Part shown: in pieces, positions 22,033-35,000 of the stretch
Layout of the letters: the number at the start of each line of letters is the position of its first letter
Numbering within the stretch: position 1 is the stretch's first letter
DNA from: Polytrichum commune
Lineage: Eukaryota; Streptophyta; Polytrichopsida; Polytrichales; Polytrichaceae
Length of the DNA stretch: 60,000 bases
Assembly (NCBI GenBank): GCA_950295325.1
Contig: OX485804.1
Coordinates: 25,360,001-25,420,000, forward strand
Direction: 5' to 3'
Program-made: the position numbers and the translations under genes
Notes under the pieces: generated by a model
The model's database searches: none
What the model saw: the letters and a program-made list of their open reading frames with translations, nothing else
What the model was told of the DNA's origin: nothing

Positions 22033-22569
22033 GAAATAGGTAGGATTGAATTATCATGATTATAGTTTCATATGTAACTAGTAGATACATATTAGTCATA
22101 TGTGTGCTCTTCAAAATTGGTGTAGAGTTTGGGTTGAACTTAGAAACGCTATATTGTTCGGGGATGAATGAATATTCATTACTTAAGAATATTTGCCAAC
22201 AAATGTGAACTTCATTTTATTATTATGTGGGGGACTAAATTGTAGGGTTGAATAAATTTTGCATTTATTACATGATGCTATGTAGGTTGTAGAATATATA
22301 TTTTATTGGTCATGCTAATAATAGAAATCATTCTATATGATTTTTTTGGTGAAGTTGGTTTCAAGTGCTCTACCCAATGTGTTTTTGTTGATGAAGTTGG
22401 TGTCAAATGTTCCATCCAATGTGCTTATGTCAGCCAACAATTGATTTTGGGATCCTAGGACTGATAATATATTTGAGATTGTTGACAATATAGTTTTGGG
22501 CGACTTCATGTTGTTGTGGTCCATATATTAATTCGAGACAAGAGAAAGTCTCAATTTAACAAATATAGT

Positions 22570-23624
22570 ATTACGGGGGAATATTTGTTGGTGGCAATCC
22601 TCTACGTGGATAATTTGATCATATTGGCATGCAATGTAACCCAATTGAAGTGAGTTAAATCAGAGCTCAAGAAGGAATTTCAAATGAGCGATCTAGAAGA
22701 ATTACATTATTGTGTAGGAGTGGAATTTGGGAGGAATAGAGAAGCCCGTATCATCAACATGAACCAAAGGAGCTACATTGAGGAAGTCCTAAAGTGTTTC
22801 GACTTGGAAAAATGCAAACCGGTTGGAACTCCGTTAGATGCCAATTCAAAACTTTTGTTAAAACTTTTGGATGAAGAATTTGGGAATGTGTAAAAGGAAA
22901 TGAAAGGTATTTCATACATGGCCGGGGTAGGATCTCTCATGTATGCAATGGTGGCCACAAGGGCCGATATTACATTTGCGGTGAATACGACGAGTCAATT
23001 CATGTTGAAGGCTGGTCCACCGCATTGGATTGCCATGAAACGTATCATGAGGTATTTGAAAGGCACTTTAAACTTCAAATTATGCTTCAGAGGTAAGGAT
23101 ATTACCTTGAGAGGATTTTGCGATGTAAATTGGGCGGGAGATGCAAATAACCAGAGATCCACCATAGAATATGTGTTTTTTTTTGGTGTTGGAGTTATTT
23201 CGTGAAAATGCAAGAAACAGCCAACCGTTGCATTGTCTACAATGGAGGCAGAGTACATGACCACTAGTCATTACATGAAGGAAGCGGTTTGGCTTAGGCA
23301 ACTTTTGGCAGATGCGGGATACGTGCAAAATGGATTGACATTCATCATATGCGACAATCAAGGATGCATAGTACTTGCAAAGAATCCCACACACGATTCT
23401 TGCATCAAACATATCGATGTACAACATCACTTCATTAAAGAGAAACTAGAAAACCAAGAGATGTGTTTAAAGTATCGTCCAACAGAAGATATAATACCAG
23501 ACATGCTAACCAAATCACTTGCAAAGGATAGGCATCAAGCATTAACAAAGGCAATGAATTTAGAAGTCATTGACTACTCGCAAAGTGGGATTGTAGAAGG
23601 TAGAGCACTAAATTGCTTGTAATC
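22570..23624 (+). pseudogene. copia reverse transcriptase C-terminal part and RNase H
   Basis: The frame resumes with the RT catalytic block, here YVDN instead of YVDD, so one metal-binding Asp is lost. It continues through LEELHYCVGVEFGRNREARI, GVGSLMYAMVATRADITFAV and the RNase H segment with LSTMEAEYMTTSHYMKEAVW and CIKHIDVQHHFIKEK. In-frame stops occur near 22650, at about 22891, and near 23204 (a probable Trp to stop). The frame 23233-23622 runs into the 3' LTR, which is usual for copia. Confidence 0.92.
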
Positions 23625-23861
23625 AATAAAAATATAATGACAGAAGCATGAGAAAGAATAAGGTTAGAATAAAGCTACAATGCTAGTCTGAAGAGGGATA
23701 AGAGTTATCCTATATTGTTTGTATGAACCAATGGAAAGAAGAAAAGCAATAAAAGACAAAGTAAGAAGAGCATGAGATCATCTCACTCCAAGCATTGTTC
23801 ATATGCCTTTGTGTATGTCTATATGCTTGGGCAATCTTATCTCTAGTCCTATTGATATTCA
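23592..23861 (+). repeat. 3' LTR of the copia element
   Basis: It begins TGTAGAAGGTAGAGCACT right after a purine-rich tract (CAAAGTGGGAT) that would be the polypurine tract, and ends GATATTCA. It aligns throughout to 8148-8417 and has the same length. Confidence 0.88.
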
Positions 23862-25445
23862 ATAAAAGATTGAGAACTTATCTCAAGTATAGATGTGTGG
23901 CAGTAAAGGTTGCGCGGGATTTGAGCTTGAGTTCATGTTATTGTGCTAAAGGTCCCAATCAATAGATCCTCCTTCACAACAATTCTGGACAAAGTTTACT
24001 CTAGTAGTTTGCAAATTGGAAGGACCTTTTTAGGTGTGTCGAATGATAGTAAAATACCCATCTTGTTACAAGTTAAGTTATCCGCAAAGAGTACGACCTA
24101 TCGGGTTGGTTCTTTCTTACTTGTTGAGAGCCTTATCAAGTGCACTTTGCATATATGATCTAGCCAAACACACACACACATAATCTAATGTTTTAACTTT
24201 GAGATATATACATGTATAATGATTTTGGGGTTTTTTTTCTTTGATTTAATGAATCAAAAAAAGGAATAGAATGTTAAGAAGTTTCATGGAATAAGTGCTT
24301 TTTACATGTTAGTTAGCAAATGGCCAACAAATTTTGAGCACAAAGTCAAGTCTTTTTTTAACATATGTTCTTCTGGAGTCCATTCTAGATCCATATTGTG
24401 TCCACACCCAAACCACACAACGCCACCACTCCAATAGATGTCCAATAGAGGTAAGTACTTGAATTGACCCCTTTGTGTAGTATCACCTGTAGATGATGTT
24501 TTTTTAGAATACCTACGACCATCGTAACACTATTAAGGGTTGCTTTCCACACATGGCCAAGAGCCATGATCGTGGAAATCTATGCCCTCGAGAATCATCC
24601 AAAGGCCATACTGTGGAAAGCATAAATCCAATTTTGCAATTGATAGGCCCTAAAGGCTTAGTGTAAAGTGAAAGTGGACCACATTGAGAGATCATAACAT
24701 ATTTTCGGGTCCAGGTTCCCATCATGACAATGTAATATTTCTAGAAGCTAATGACAATTTAATGGATCCCCACGGCCCCAAGTTTGCATTAAACCTACCT
24801 TTCTTTGATGGGCTTCACGCAATATCCTTTAGACCATGAAACATTATTCACTTGCTACCATGTAGGATACCATGTCGATTTTCATCCATTCAAATCTCTT
24901 TGGCCCTCATGCCTTCAAGGTCTAGTGTAAAGTGGACTTGAACCATGTCCGGCTTCTTTGTATATCACGAAGTTTGTATATCATAGGTCAAGGGCCCTCA
25001 AACTCCAGTGTAGAGTGGCCTAAAGTAGGAAACGTCTTCCAAATCCATGAAAGGCATCTAAGATGCCAACATAGTATTACTAAGTATCTACATGATGGTC
25101 TCTTTCCAAAGAGAGAGGTTTTAATTTAAAAAAACTTTGATAATTTATAGTTGCTTGTTGAAAAGGTCACAATACACATGAGTGCTGCCCATAAAAGGGA
25201 AATCTTGGAAATAAAGGAGAATTTTGCTCATGTGGTACTTGGTCCCACATAATACAATCAAGGAGATGTGTACTTTTATGCACATTTATTCAAAGTTCAA
25301 TGGTATCTAAAGGACGGAAACCAATAAAATGCATGCCCTCAAAGATCATACTTCTTATTATTCTTCTTCTTGTACTTCTTCTTCTAAAGTATCTTGATAT
25401 CTAGTCATGTTTAAATAGTGCCATGTATCGTAGGAACCTACATGG
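23862..25445. other. intergenic DNA, no gene seen
   Basis: Only short frames without recognisable domains. The phrase AGTGTAAAGTG or close variants recurs in the same orientation near 24660, 24922 and 25002, perhaps an old TE remnant. Confidence 0.4.
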
Positions 25446-25837
25446 TAAGGTAGGGGTGGCAATTTCCGTCCAAATTTCAGATGTGCCTAGTTGGGATGTT
25501 GAAATTATTATTTTTTATAATTTTTGAGCGCTCCGCAAAGCTGGTGCAAGAGCAACTATGAAAAAATCAAAATTTTCCAGCATGTCTATGATTTCCTACA
25601 AATTTTTAAAGGAAACCTTGTAGAGTGACCAACACTCGCACATAGGGTACGTGGTATATCCACAGGGTGGATTTCTAAAACTGACCGCTGGTAGCCAATG
25701 AAATGTTGGCAGCGCTGAGAACGGTAAAAGCACCTTAATAGGTGCTTTTGTAAACCCAGGTTAAAGCACCTAAATAGGTGCTTCCGACCCTAGGGGTCGA
25801 CTTTAGGACCCGCACGGAAATTGCCACCCCTACCTTA
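25446..25837. mobile_element. MITE with perfect 24-bp terminal inverted repeats, 392 bp
   Basis: The ends 25446-25469 and 25814-25837 are exact inverted repeats containing TAGGGGTGGCAATTTCCGT. The AGGGGTGGCAA start resembles hAT-type TIRs. The interior has two short perfect hairpins (AAAAGCACCT TAAT AGGTGCTTTT at 25727-25750 and a similar one at 25763-25783) and the palindrome GACCCTAGGGGTC at 25787-25799. A target duplication is not clear because the flanks are themselves partly palindromic. No coding capacity. Confidence 0.8.
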
Positions 25838-28800
25838 TGCATGTTGGACTAGATTATCTATCTAAACACAATAGAATTGTATTAACTCAACGTAACTTTC
25901 AATGAAGAGTTCGTTGTTTTGCATTCAACGCCTTCCAACCTTGAGTAAGTTTTTGGTGCATGCATGGAGTTAGTGTGGAGATTTGAACAAAGCACATTTT
26001 ATATCAGTTCATAGAGGGCCAAACTCTTTATATTGGTTCATTGATAGCCTCAACATTTTGAATCTCCATAATTTTTCAAAATCCCTTGCTCAACACAATA
26101 CCCTTGTTTGTTATCTAGTTATCTTTTGTTTAGTATGAGGTGTGTGAAACATTGTTTGGTTATTCAGTATATTGCTTTGCTTCTTTTTATGAAGGTGGAG
26201 TGATAGTGGATGGTGGGGTTTGTAATTCTTCTAGTTTTGTGATGTTATTATGTATGGCTCTTCCAACTACTACGGTGATGATGGTGAATAGACATTTCAT
26301 CCTTTTTTTTTGTGGAACCTATGAGCAAGTCGTACTTTTTGTGTAAATTGTAAATTTTTAAAGGCACCACCAACTTGAGGTGGTGAACAACAATCATGCA
26401 GGGGGATGTCTAAAATAAATGTTGAGTGTGGGTTTATCCAAGGCAATACACCCTAAACTCCGTAATATCAACCCCCATAATGCCACTCACTTTCTTATAT
26501 CTTGAAACCCTAGGGAACATATGTTCTTAGGTCAAATCTCACTTCTTATTGTCATATTTCTCTCTTATGTCACATGTTTTGCCATTAATGCAAACCACTA
26601 AAGAAGTCGACCCACACCTTCTCATTGTGCCATGTGTCAATATGTGGATTGTCTTCTTCTTCTCCTCCTTCTTATGCCACTTGTTGAATTGTTGGTACAT
26701 GGACTTGTCACACTACCCGGGAGGGCCAAGTGGAAGTGAGAACTTGGTAATTTGCAAAACTATGAATTTCAAGCTTCACACAAACCTTATGCACATTCAA
26801 GGGGTTGCACACCATTTTCCCACTTTGAGGGTTATAGCATTCGGGCAAGTTTGGAATCTGACACCAACCATGATCTGAAGTTACTCCTCCAATTCATAAT
26901 ACCTGGGTGCAAAATCCTCATGGAAGAACTTAAAATATAGATTTTGTATAACGTCCATCACAACAAATGACTTGTACTTTTGTGATATTCCAGCCATGGG
27001 ATTCATGACATAAGAGTTAGAGGTGGCAACTGTGTTGGGCAAGGTTTTAGGGTTTAGCATGTGTTCATGAAGAGAGAATCATCATTGTCGTTATCCATAG
27101 TGATCTGAACTTGCTCCTTCAAATTTCCCACCTACATCAACATCCTTCCTCATCATTCTTGAGGAAGAATTGATTGAATCTCAAGTTTTTATACTCAAAC
27201 TTCAGAGTAGCAAGCAAGTTCAATTTGGCGAAGGGTACAATTTGCAATAAATTTATGGATGGGGTTCATATCTACGACCTTTGGACCCTTCAAAGCATGT
27301 GTGTGGAAGGACACCAAATCAAGACCTCAGTGGCATTCGGAGCGGTGCATGCACCGTGTTCGTGTTCTTTGTGCTGCAAGAAGGGTGGCAATTTGTTTTG
27401 ATGGTTGGCTTGTTCGGTGTCTCCATGGCGTACTTTGTCTTGTATTCTTAATTCATTCAAGAGGATCAATAACAACACATTGTCAGGTGATTTGCACCAA
27501 TTAGAAGATAAATTTTCTATACATACTGGATTTCATCCATGCTCACTGTTATCAAAGTGTTATCAATTGCTTCTCATTAGTGATGCATGTGCATCTTGGT
27601 TCTTCAAATCTTGAGATTCAAACCTTGAAACTTGGCCAATTGTGAGCGTCAATTTCAACATTACAATGTTGCACTGTGTAATTCCATAATGTCACATGCT
27701 ACACTGATTCTCTATTATCATGCATCCATGTTAACATTGTAGACCTTTGTAATATCAGATGCACTTTGGTTGCATAGTTGTGATACTACATAGTTTAATG
27801 TGTAATGCCACTACTAACATAGACATGCTTAATTTAGTTACTTATTTTAGTTAAATACCTATATTTGAGTGGTGTAATTAGATGTGGCTCCAAGAACAAA
27901 TCCAAAAGACATGTTTTTAAAAGAGATTGGAACACATGTTCAAGATATGTTACTCATTCTAGGTTGAATTGTCAACATCCTATAATTTAGGGGACCTATA
28001 TGAGCACATGAATCTTCACTTTGATGATGATTAAAATATTTACTTGAACTTCAAAGATCATGAGGAAAGTGGCTATGGCCCAAATTTGGATTTGCTAACC
28101 ATCTCGTACTAATCGCGTGTTTGCATATCCTAGGAAACATGGGCTAGGCAGAAAATGTAACCATTTAAGACCCATTTGTGTTGGGCATTAAACGATTGGT
28201 CTTCCCTCCTTGAAGTGGGATTCTAAAATATGCTCTGTAGAGGTGGTGTTCAACACCAAAAACATTCCCTAAACAAAACACCTTCTCATTCTTCAAACAA
28301 TGATATCTCCCTTGAATCTTGCATGAGTTATTGCTTTGTATCTTCGCACACAAACAATCTATCCTGTAGAGCTTTCATAGTTTTTCTTGAACATCAAACT
28401 CACCTCGCAACTCTAAATTATTAGGGACCAATAACCATTCTAAAGTGAACTGCAAATCTCCAATTATGAGGGACGTCATCATGTGGGATTCCAACATCTC
28501 CATGGAACACACCCTGACAACTCCATATCCGCTCACAAACAAAATAAGCGGACATGATATGGAGCACCCTGTGCAGTGATTGATATTGTATAGACGATGT
28601 AGGATTGAAAAAATCTACATGTGTAATCCACATATGAATGTACACCTACTTGAAGGGTCTTCAATATTGACCCTAGAGACACTATTTATCGTTGTAGAAT
28701 TGAATTGAAAGCTACCAATGACGAATTTAATTGATACAAATTCTTGGAATTGACTTTCCTTCCTTCCAGACGTCAATCTGAACTAGGTGCGGTGCCCCAT

Positions 28801-29024
28801 CTTGTGGCCCAACATAACAGGCCTTCGAAATTTCACAAGCCCTACGAGCCTCAAACCCTAAAAATTTAACTCCCAACCCAGTTACTAGGCACCGCGTCGG
28901 GCAATCCAACCCAGACGATCCCGCAGTTTCAACCCCACGACAACTACCCAGGATGCATTTTTTGTTTTTTTTTAAGAGATTGGGTGTAAGAAAATAAAAT
29001 AAACGCAGTGAGGTTTGCTACAAA
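25838..29024. other. intergenic DNA, probably including the 3' UTR of the transporter gene
   Basis: No supported gene. Short frames near 26140-26940 and 27174-27614 have no domain features and probably arise by chance. The stretch next to 29024 should contain the 3' untranslated region of the minus-strand transporter. Confidence 0.4.
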
Positions 29025-32000
29025 TTACACATCGCCGTTCTTGATGCCTTGGACTGAAGTGTCGATGTTGAATTGCGGGCCCTTGAACCATTTCCGGGCG
29101 CTCACAAGCCAGGAAAACATAATCAAGATGAAGACGCCTCCGACGGCCACGGGTGTATAATTCAGTGTCGATTCCGTCACCGGGTAGATCACAGGCAGGC
29201 AAAAGAGCACAGTAATGGTGACAACCCACAACACAGCCACCCAGCCCACAAAGAGGCTGTATCGGCCAAGGTTGAATGGGCCCGGGCGGAAGGATGAGCG
29301 CCCAATCGTGATTCGGAAGAGGATGGGGAATGCGTACGAGATGTACAGTCCAATTGTGGCGATCGATACCATCGCTTGGAATGCCACCAAGCTCCCGAGC
29401 GACTGCACACACACAATCAATCAATCAATCAACCAACCCATACCATTTGAGCTTTGAGATTGCTGATCTTCTTCAACAGACTTGATCTCCATAGAAAACA
29501 TCTTCTGTGCACATCATAAGGTTAGTGGGCTTAAAATGGACATTTTTAGCTCTGCCCTCATTTCACAGATGATATTAACTCTTACAGGCCGAGGTTGACG
29601 TTTTTGTCCAGGTGGTTACCAATGCCCAAATATACCAACATACACCTTTACGTTATGATCTTTTGGTTATGGACACGTGGACGGCTACAAATTTGTGTGA
29701 AAAACCTTTACTTTACAAAGATGCCAACTCTATGGTCAACTTTATCGTAAGAGACGTCAATTTTCTTTGATAAGCTGTTGAATTGAACTATTTTAGATCT
29801 TGCTTCTACCTATAGGAGCTAAACACACAATTAGTATGAAATGCCACTATGTGCACGCAATTAACTAATTCACAACATTTGACATTGATGATCTTCAATA
29901 GATTAGATCCACAATGAAAATATCTTTTGTGCACATTATGAGGTAAGTTGGCCTAGAATGAACACTTCTCACTATGCACCCACTTCTTGTAGGATAGTAG
30001 ACACATGACTAGTATGAGATGCTTAGAGAAACCAAATCGAGACCATTTCCGTATGATTTTCGGAGCTCATAGGAGTATTCTAGTCATCAGCTCATAGGAG
30101 TATTTAAGTGAAGATTCTCTTTCTACTTAAATGATCAGATGGGTCCCCCAATTATGTTGACTATTGAACCTAGAATAGTTTTGAGCACATAATCTAGTCT
30201 TTCTTAAACACATGTCTCTTCTGTGTCCATTCTTAGATACACACCTAACCAGACACCACTCAAATATAGGTGTTCAATTAAGTTAAGTAACCAAATTACG
30301 CCCACTTATTTTGGTATAAATTCAGAGGATTTCAAGCATTAGGACAAATTTGAGGAAAGACGACTCATTTGAATGTGGTTGAAAGCCCATGTGAACCTCA
30401 GGAAAGGCGACTTACTGTGAGCGCCATACAGAAGGCAATGAAAGCTGAAAACCAGACAGCATTCAACGGCACTTCTTGTCTATTCACTTTATGCCACACG
30501 TTTGATAGAGGCATGGCTCCGTCTCTTGAGAATGCATACACCATTCTGCACCGATGTAAAGGTCAGAAATTAGAATTCGTCAGAGTACAAATGAGCAGAT
30601 TTTACTGAGAAAGTCAATGAAGCAGCTATTCGATGACGATCAACATCTCAGAATACAAGTGACCAGCTTCTAATGTTGAGTCAGTTTTGATGCATTTCCT
30701 TCAGTGTTAAATACCTTTTCGGTGCTAGCTCAACATTAAGCTAATGATTTAACTCTAGATCTTGCAACTATAAACATGGAAACAAAAGATAAGAATTGTA
30801 AGCCAATAAGTGGTAGGATTTGATTCAATGCTTTAGTTTGATTGAATCAATATGAAATCAGTGGTGATATATGAATTTAGGGGTAAGGCCAACTAAAACC
30901 CCAAGCCCTAAACCAACCCAGATCCCATGAGACCTCCAACATCCAGCTGCCTAAGGTCAGAATAGTGCTCGGATGAGTGACCTTCCTAGCACTTTATTTC
31001 TAGTGCACCCTATCACTATGGTTCACTCAATCATAATTCAAGTATCCTGGTGGATCTGATTTTTCAACACGATGTGGGAACCTAGGAACTTGCCTTTGGG
31101 GATATTAGGTGTGGACTAGCTTGTCCACACTCATTCAAGGTTGTTTCTCTTAAAACGAGACAATATTATTCAAGATTTCACCAATTCTCATGATGTCCAT
31201 TTCAAAATTACATCTAAGATCGAACTAACTTGAAGATGAACCAACACCATAAATTATGCCACTGGCAACATCGGAGTCATCTCTCTCTTCTCAATTTTAG
31301 AAGTTTGCGATGTACCCTTCCGGACAACAACGACGTCATGGAGTGTCATTGAACGTGAAATTTAATATGAAAGGTTCTGATATCACTAAGCTTATTAGAA
31401 ATCACCTTGAGTTGCTAGTGATGGAGCTCATGCCACAGAAGAAAATGGCCACAGCAACAATCAGCAAGCACACAATGCCACCAGCCCCACTGCCGTATCG
31501 TGTTTTGAATGTGCTGTAAAAAATTTGGGCAATTGCATAGCCTCCTGCATCATTTGTCGTGTCAAGCAGCGCTGTTGGATCCACCACCACAAACACAAGC
31601 CCCAGAATATAACCCCAACCCACAATAATTGAGATGATGATGGCGCTTAGAATTCCATATGCACCATTCTTGTCAGAGGATTTCGTCTCTTCAGACTGCC
31701 AAACAAGCAAAAGCAAAGGTCAACAGCACTGATTTTAACAAAACAACAGTCAGATTGTTTTGACAGATGTAATTTTGTAAATTTTTCTTCCTCGTTTCCA
31801 TCATTGAACAAACATTTGTGGTTTCAGGATTTCTTTAAGTTTCAAAATTTTGAATCTGGGCATACTATTGAAAGTTTGGGCAGATCGTTGCTTCTTCAAT
31901 GCTTTGGTCCAAGGCAACGGAAAAAAATTGGCTGTGTATGAAGGATTGTTTACACTACAAAGGTGATTGTGGTTGTGGTTATGGTTGTGGTTAACCAAAA

Positions 32001-35000
32001 TAATCAACCACAACTGCGTCTTTCTCATTCACAATACCTTCTGTGAAGTCTTGTGGTTGTGGTTGATGGTGGGGTCAGTTATCTAAATTACAATCTTTTA
32101 TTGAATTAGGTCTTGGATTCAAGAAGAAATTAAAGTGATTGTTATCCTTGTTGACCTTGGATTGTAGTAGCTGGGACATCACACCCAGTTTACATTTAAT
32201 GTCTGTAAGTAGCATGAATTAAATTCTTCATCAATTGAAGAAGACAGAATTGATTGACTACCATATGAGCAGAGGCATCGTAGCCTGTGATGGTGTACTG
32301 ACTCATGAGCAAGCCCAGAAGGAAAATGTAGGGACTGCTGTCGATTCCAACACCAGTAGGTTTGTTGAACGTCGTAAATACATTAGTTGCCGTCTGTCGT
32401 TGTGTGGCAACTGCGGGGATGAGCACAATCAGCACAAACACCCCTGTTCCACAAAGCACACACCTTTATGTCAGTCTTGATTCTTATCCAACCAAATGGT
32501 GGCCATCTTGAATACCACCAAGCTCTTCCAGACTCGTGTCTGAAGGTGATACTTGCTTTTCTCTACGAATGCAAGTTATCATAACGGTTGACAACTCAAA
32601 CCCAATGCACCGAAATATGCTTGCACCATATTCGACTTGTATTGGAGAAGGGTAGCTGAAGAGGGCGTTTGTGGATTAGAAGGTTCAGAACGAGGGCGGG
32701 AGCTCGAGTTCCCAACCTGAGAATCCAAGGCGCTGAAGGCAGCTAACGCTTCTCCAGCGTAAAAACCAAGTGTTCCCAATCCCTTATGCTTGTTCTCGAA
32801 CCGTTTGTTCCCACTGTGGACCAACTTCTCCTATCTACGGACGTCCCTTCCGCCCCACAAATCTCAAATACCAAGGAGAACATCCAGGCGAGTGTTCACG
32901 TGGAAGTAAGGACCACAAAACTCGAAAGCAAACTCGAACGAGTTGAAGAAAGGCTCACCAAGAATGTTCCACCCAGCGGCTATGGTCCCGAGGTATGACA
33001 CCCAATGGATGCTCACGCTATTGATGAGTGCGTGAAGGAACAAGATGCCAAAATGCATGGCAATGACAACATACTTGCTAACAAGGTATCCGCCACCCGT
33101 TTGCCCACCCGTCCCAAGAAGAATAATCACTTGTAGCAGCTGGGCCAGGGAGAAGTCCACACTACATGTCACCGCCCACTGCAGGTTTCAGGAAATTACA
33201 GAATAACCAAGTAGATTTGTAGCCATGTAAATTGTTGAAAACATTGTGCACATTATCAACTCAATCAGACAACACCAAACCATCTCAAAATGCAAGTGAC
33301 CAGCGTTTAATGTGGAGTCCACATTGATACATACCCTTCAAGGTTGTATATCTTTTCAGCCCTAAATTTAAATTTAGCTAAGGATTTGTTCAACATGTTC
33401 ATAATTCGACCTTTCAGGTCTTGCAACTATAAAAATGTAGAAGCAAAAGATTAGAATTGCAACCCTATGTTTGGTAGGCATTGATTCCATGTTATATTTT
33501 GATGTGATTGAATCAATGTGACATCAGTGTCGATGATATAATAATCAAAAGGTTTTGTGATGGAAAGATGAGATGTTTCAAGGATCTGACCTGGCCAACA
33601 ACGTTGTACCTACACATTGCCAAAAAGTCAACAAATCGACCAATTTAGTGAGCATTTGACTGACTTGTTAGATAGGTATACTCACCGCATGCCTAGCTTA
33701 ACCCTTAAACAACTAGAAAGCCCACCACAGGCTTTTTATCACTCAAGTTCTCTCATGAGATGGTGTCCTATTTACATAAGATCTGGACTGGCTATTCATA
33801 GCCTCGCATGACCAAGTCTATTTACCATGTCAATTTTTAAGAGAGAAGAATTGATGCAAACACGTGTCAAACTTTTAAGAACTTCTAGTCAATTTTGCAT
33901 ACTAGAAGTAGTCAAATGTGACACAGTTTGTCTAGAATCGTCAGATGAGAAATTTGTTTCATATTTATAAATCTAGTACTATTTCTGATCTCAAAAAAGA
34001 AAAGATGAAGTAAATTACATAAAACTTGAGTCAAATAAAGCACTTTGAAGCTTAAAACTTAGTGAAAGAGAGATCATGGAATGAAGGCATACATTGACTC
34101 TCAAGATGTGATTGTAGACACATCTGTTACAAGTTTCTCCTTTTAAGAAACAACATCCAAGCTTGTAACCACTTCATCTTAATAAATCTAAGTTTTAGCA
34201 AAAGTGGCTAACAACGTAGTTTGTGGATACTTGGCACTTGATTATACCACCTACTAGAATGTATCTGCTTGAAGCCAAGACTCCAATTGTAAGAAAGAAA
34301 ACCAGCATGTGTGCAACTCTCACTCGCATTGATAATTTGCAACAAAACTTGCAAGTCACAACACAACAACCAGAAGAGAGAAAAGAAAATTGGAGAAGAG
34401 GAAGATCCAATAAGGTATGTGGCCCTATTGTGGACAATTCAACTCCACAAAGAACTTTTACCATTGGAGCGCATCAGGAATTGTTTCAACTTGTAGCATT
34501 TGAGGATCACAAAGGTTGTCTTTCAAGTTTTAAAATCAGACTCTTGAGATGCAAAAGTTATAAGAGGTCAGATTGAAGATTCTCTTTTCTCTTGAAACCA
34601 ACACATAGACCCTCCCATTGCGTTAACTAGTGAGCCTAGAATAGTTACTATATTTTGAACACATAATCTAATCTCATCATAACACATGTCATTTGGTCAT
34701 CATTTTTAACTACAAGCCTTGCCATGTACCACTCAAATATAGGTGTCCAAGAGGAATGACCACATAATGCCCACATACCTTAGTAGATCTCAAATACTGT
34801 CACAAATGAATATACAACGAAGTGGCATAATTGCAGGACCATCCTTTTACAAGTATGAGAGATTGCATACCATCCTGTGATCCATGATGCAAAGGGACCC
34901 CACTCAGGTCCGGCCAATTGGGAGCTCCAGTAGTAGAGTCCCCCAGATGTGGGAAATGCCGAGCAAATCTCTCCCATGGCAAGCCCCACAAACATGGTGA

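Larger units (their letters stand above)
17078..22570. mobile_element. unclassified block of about 5.4 kb splitting the copia RT
   Basis: The copia RT stops near 17078 and resumes near 22570. The block's ends resemble one another as inverted repeats: AATTTGGGACTTTTTGGGCA from 17081 versus the complement of 22530-22558, which reads AAATTGAGACTTTCTCTTGT. The flanks share an AATAT-rich word (CAATATAT at 17069, GAATATTT at 22579), possibly a decayed 9-10 bp duplication. This would suit a Mutator-like element, but no MURA transposase was recognised and both ends are approximate. Inside are one plus-strand frame (20902-22032), a minus-strand coding-like region (17415-18455 and 20423-20620), and the 1.66-kb repeat. 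Confidence 0.45.
8148..23861 (+). mobile_element. Ty1/copia LTR retrotransposon, old and interrupted by nested insertions
   Basis: Two matching 270-bp terminal repeats (8148-8417 and 23592-23861) enclose gag, protease, integrase, reverse transcriptase and RNase H remnants in copia order. The domains are split by a 4102-bp insertion at 10799-14900 and a block of about 5.4 kb in the RT region. Without these the element would be about 6 kb. By hand count the LTRs differ at about 22 of 270 positions, mostly transitions, so the insertion is old. All coding parts carry stops or frameshifts. I could not find a clear target duplication outside the LTRs. Confidence 0.9.

Noticed and set aside
29073-29457. 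Plus-strand frames of 74-80 codons
   Set aside because: They are antisense shadows of exon 8 of the transporter.
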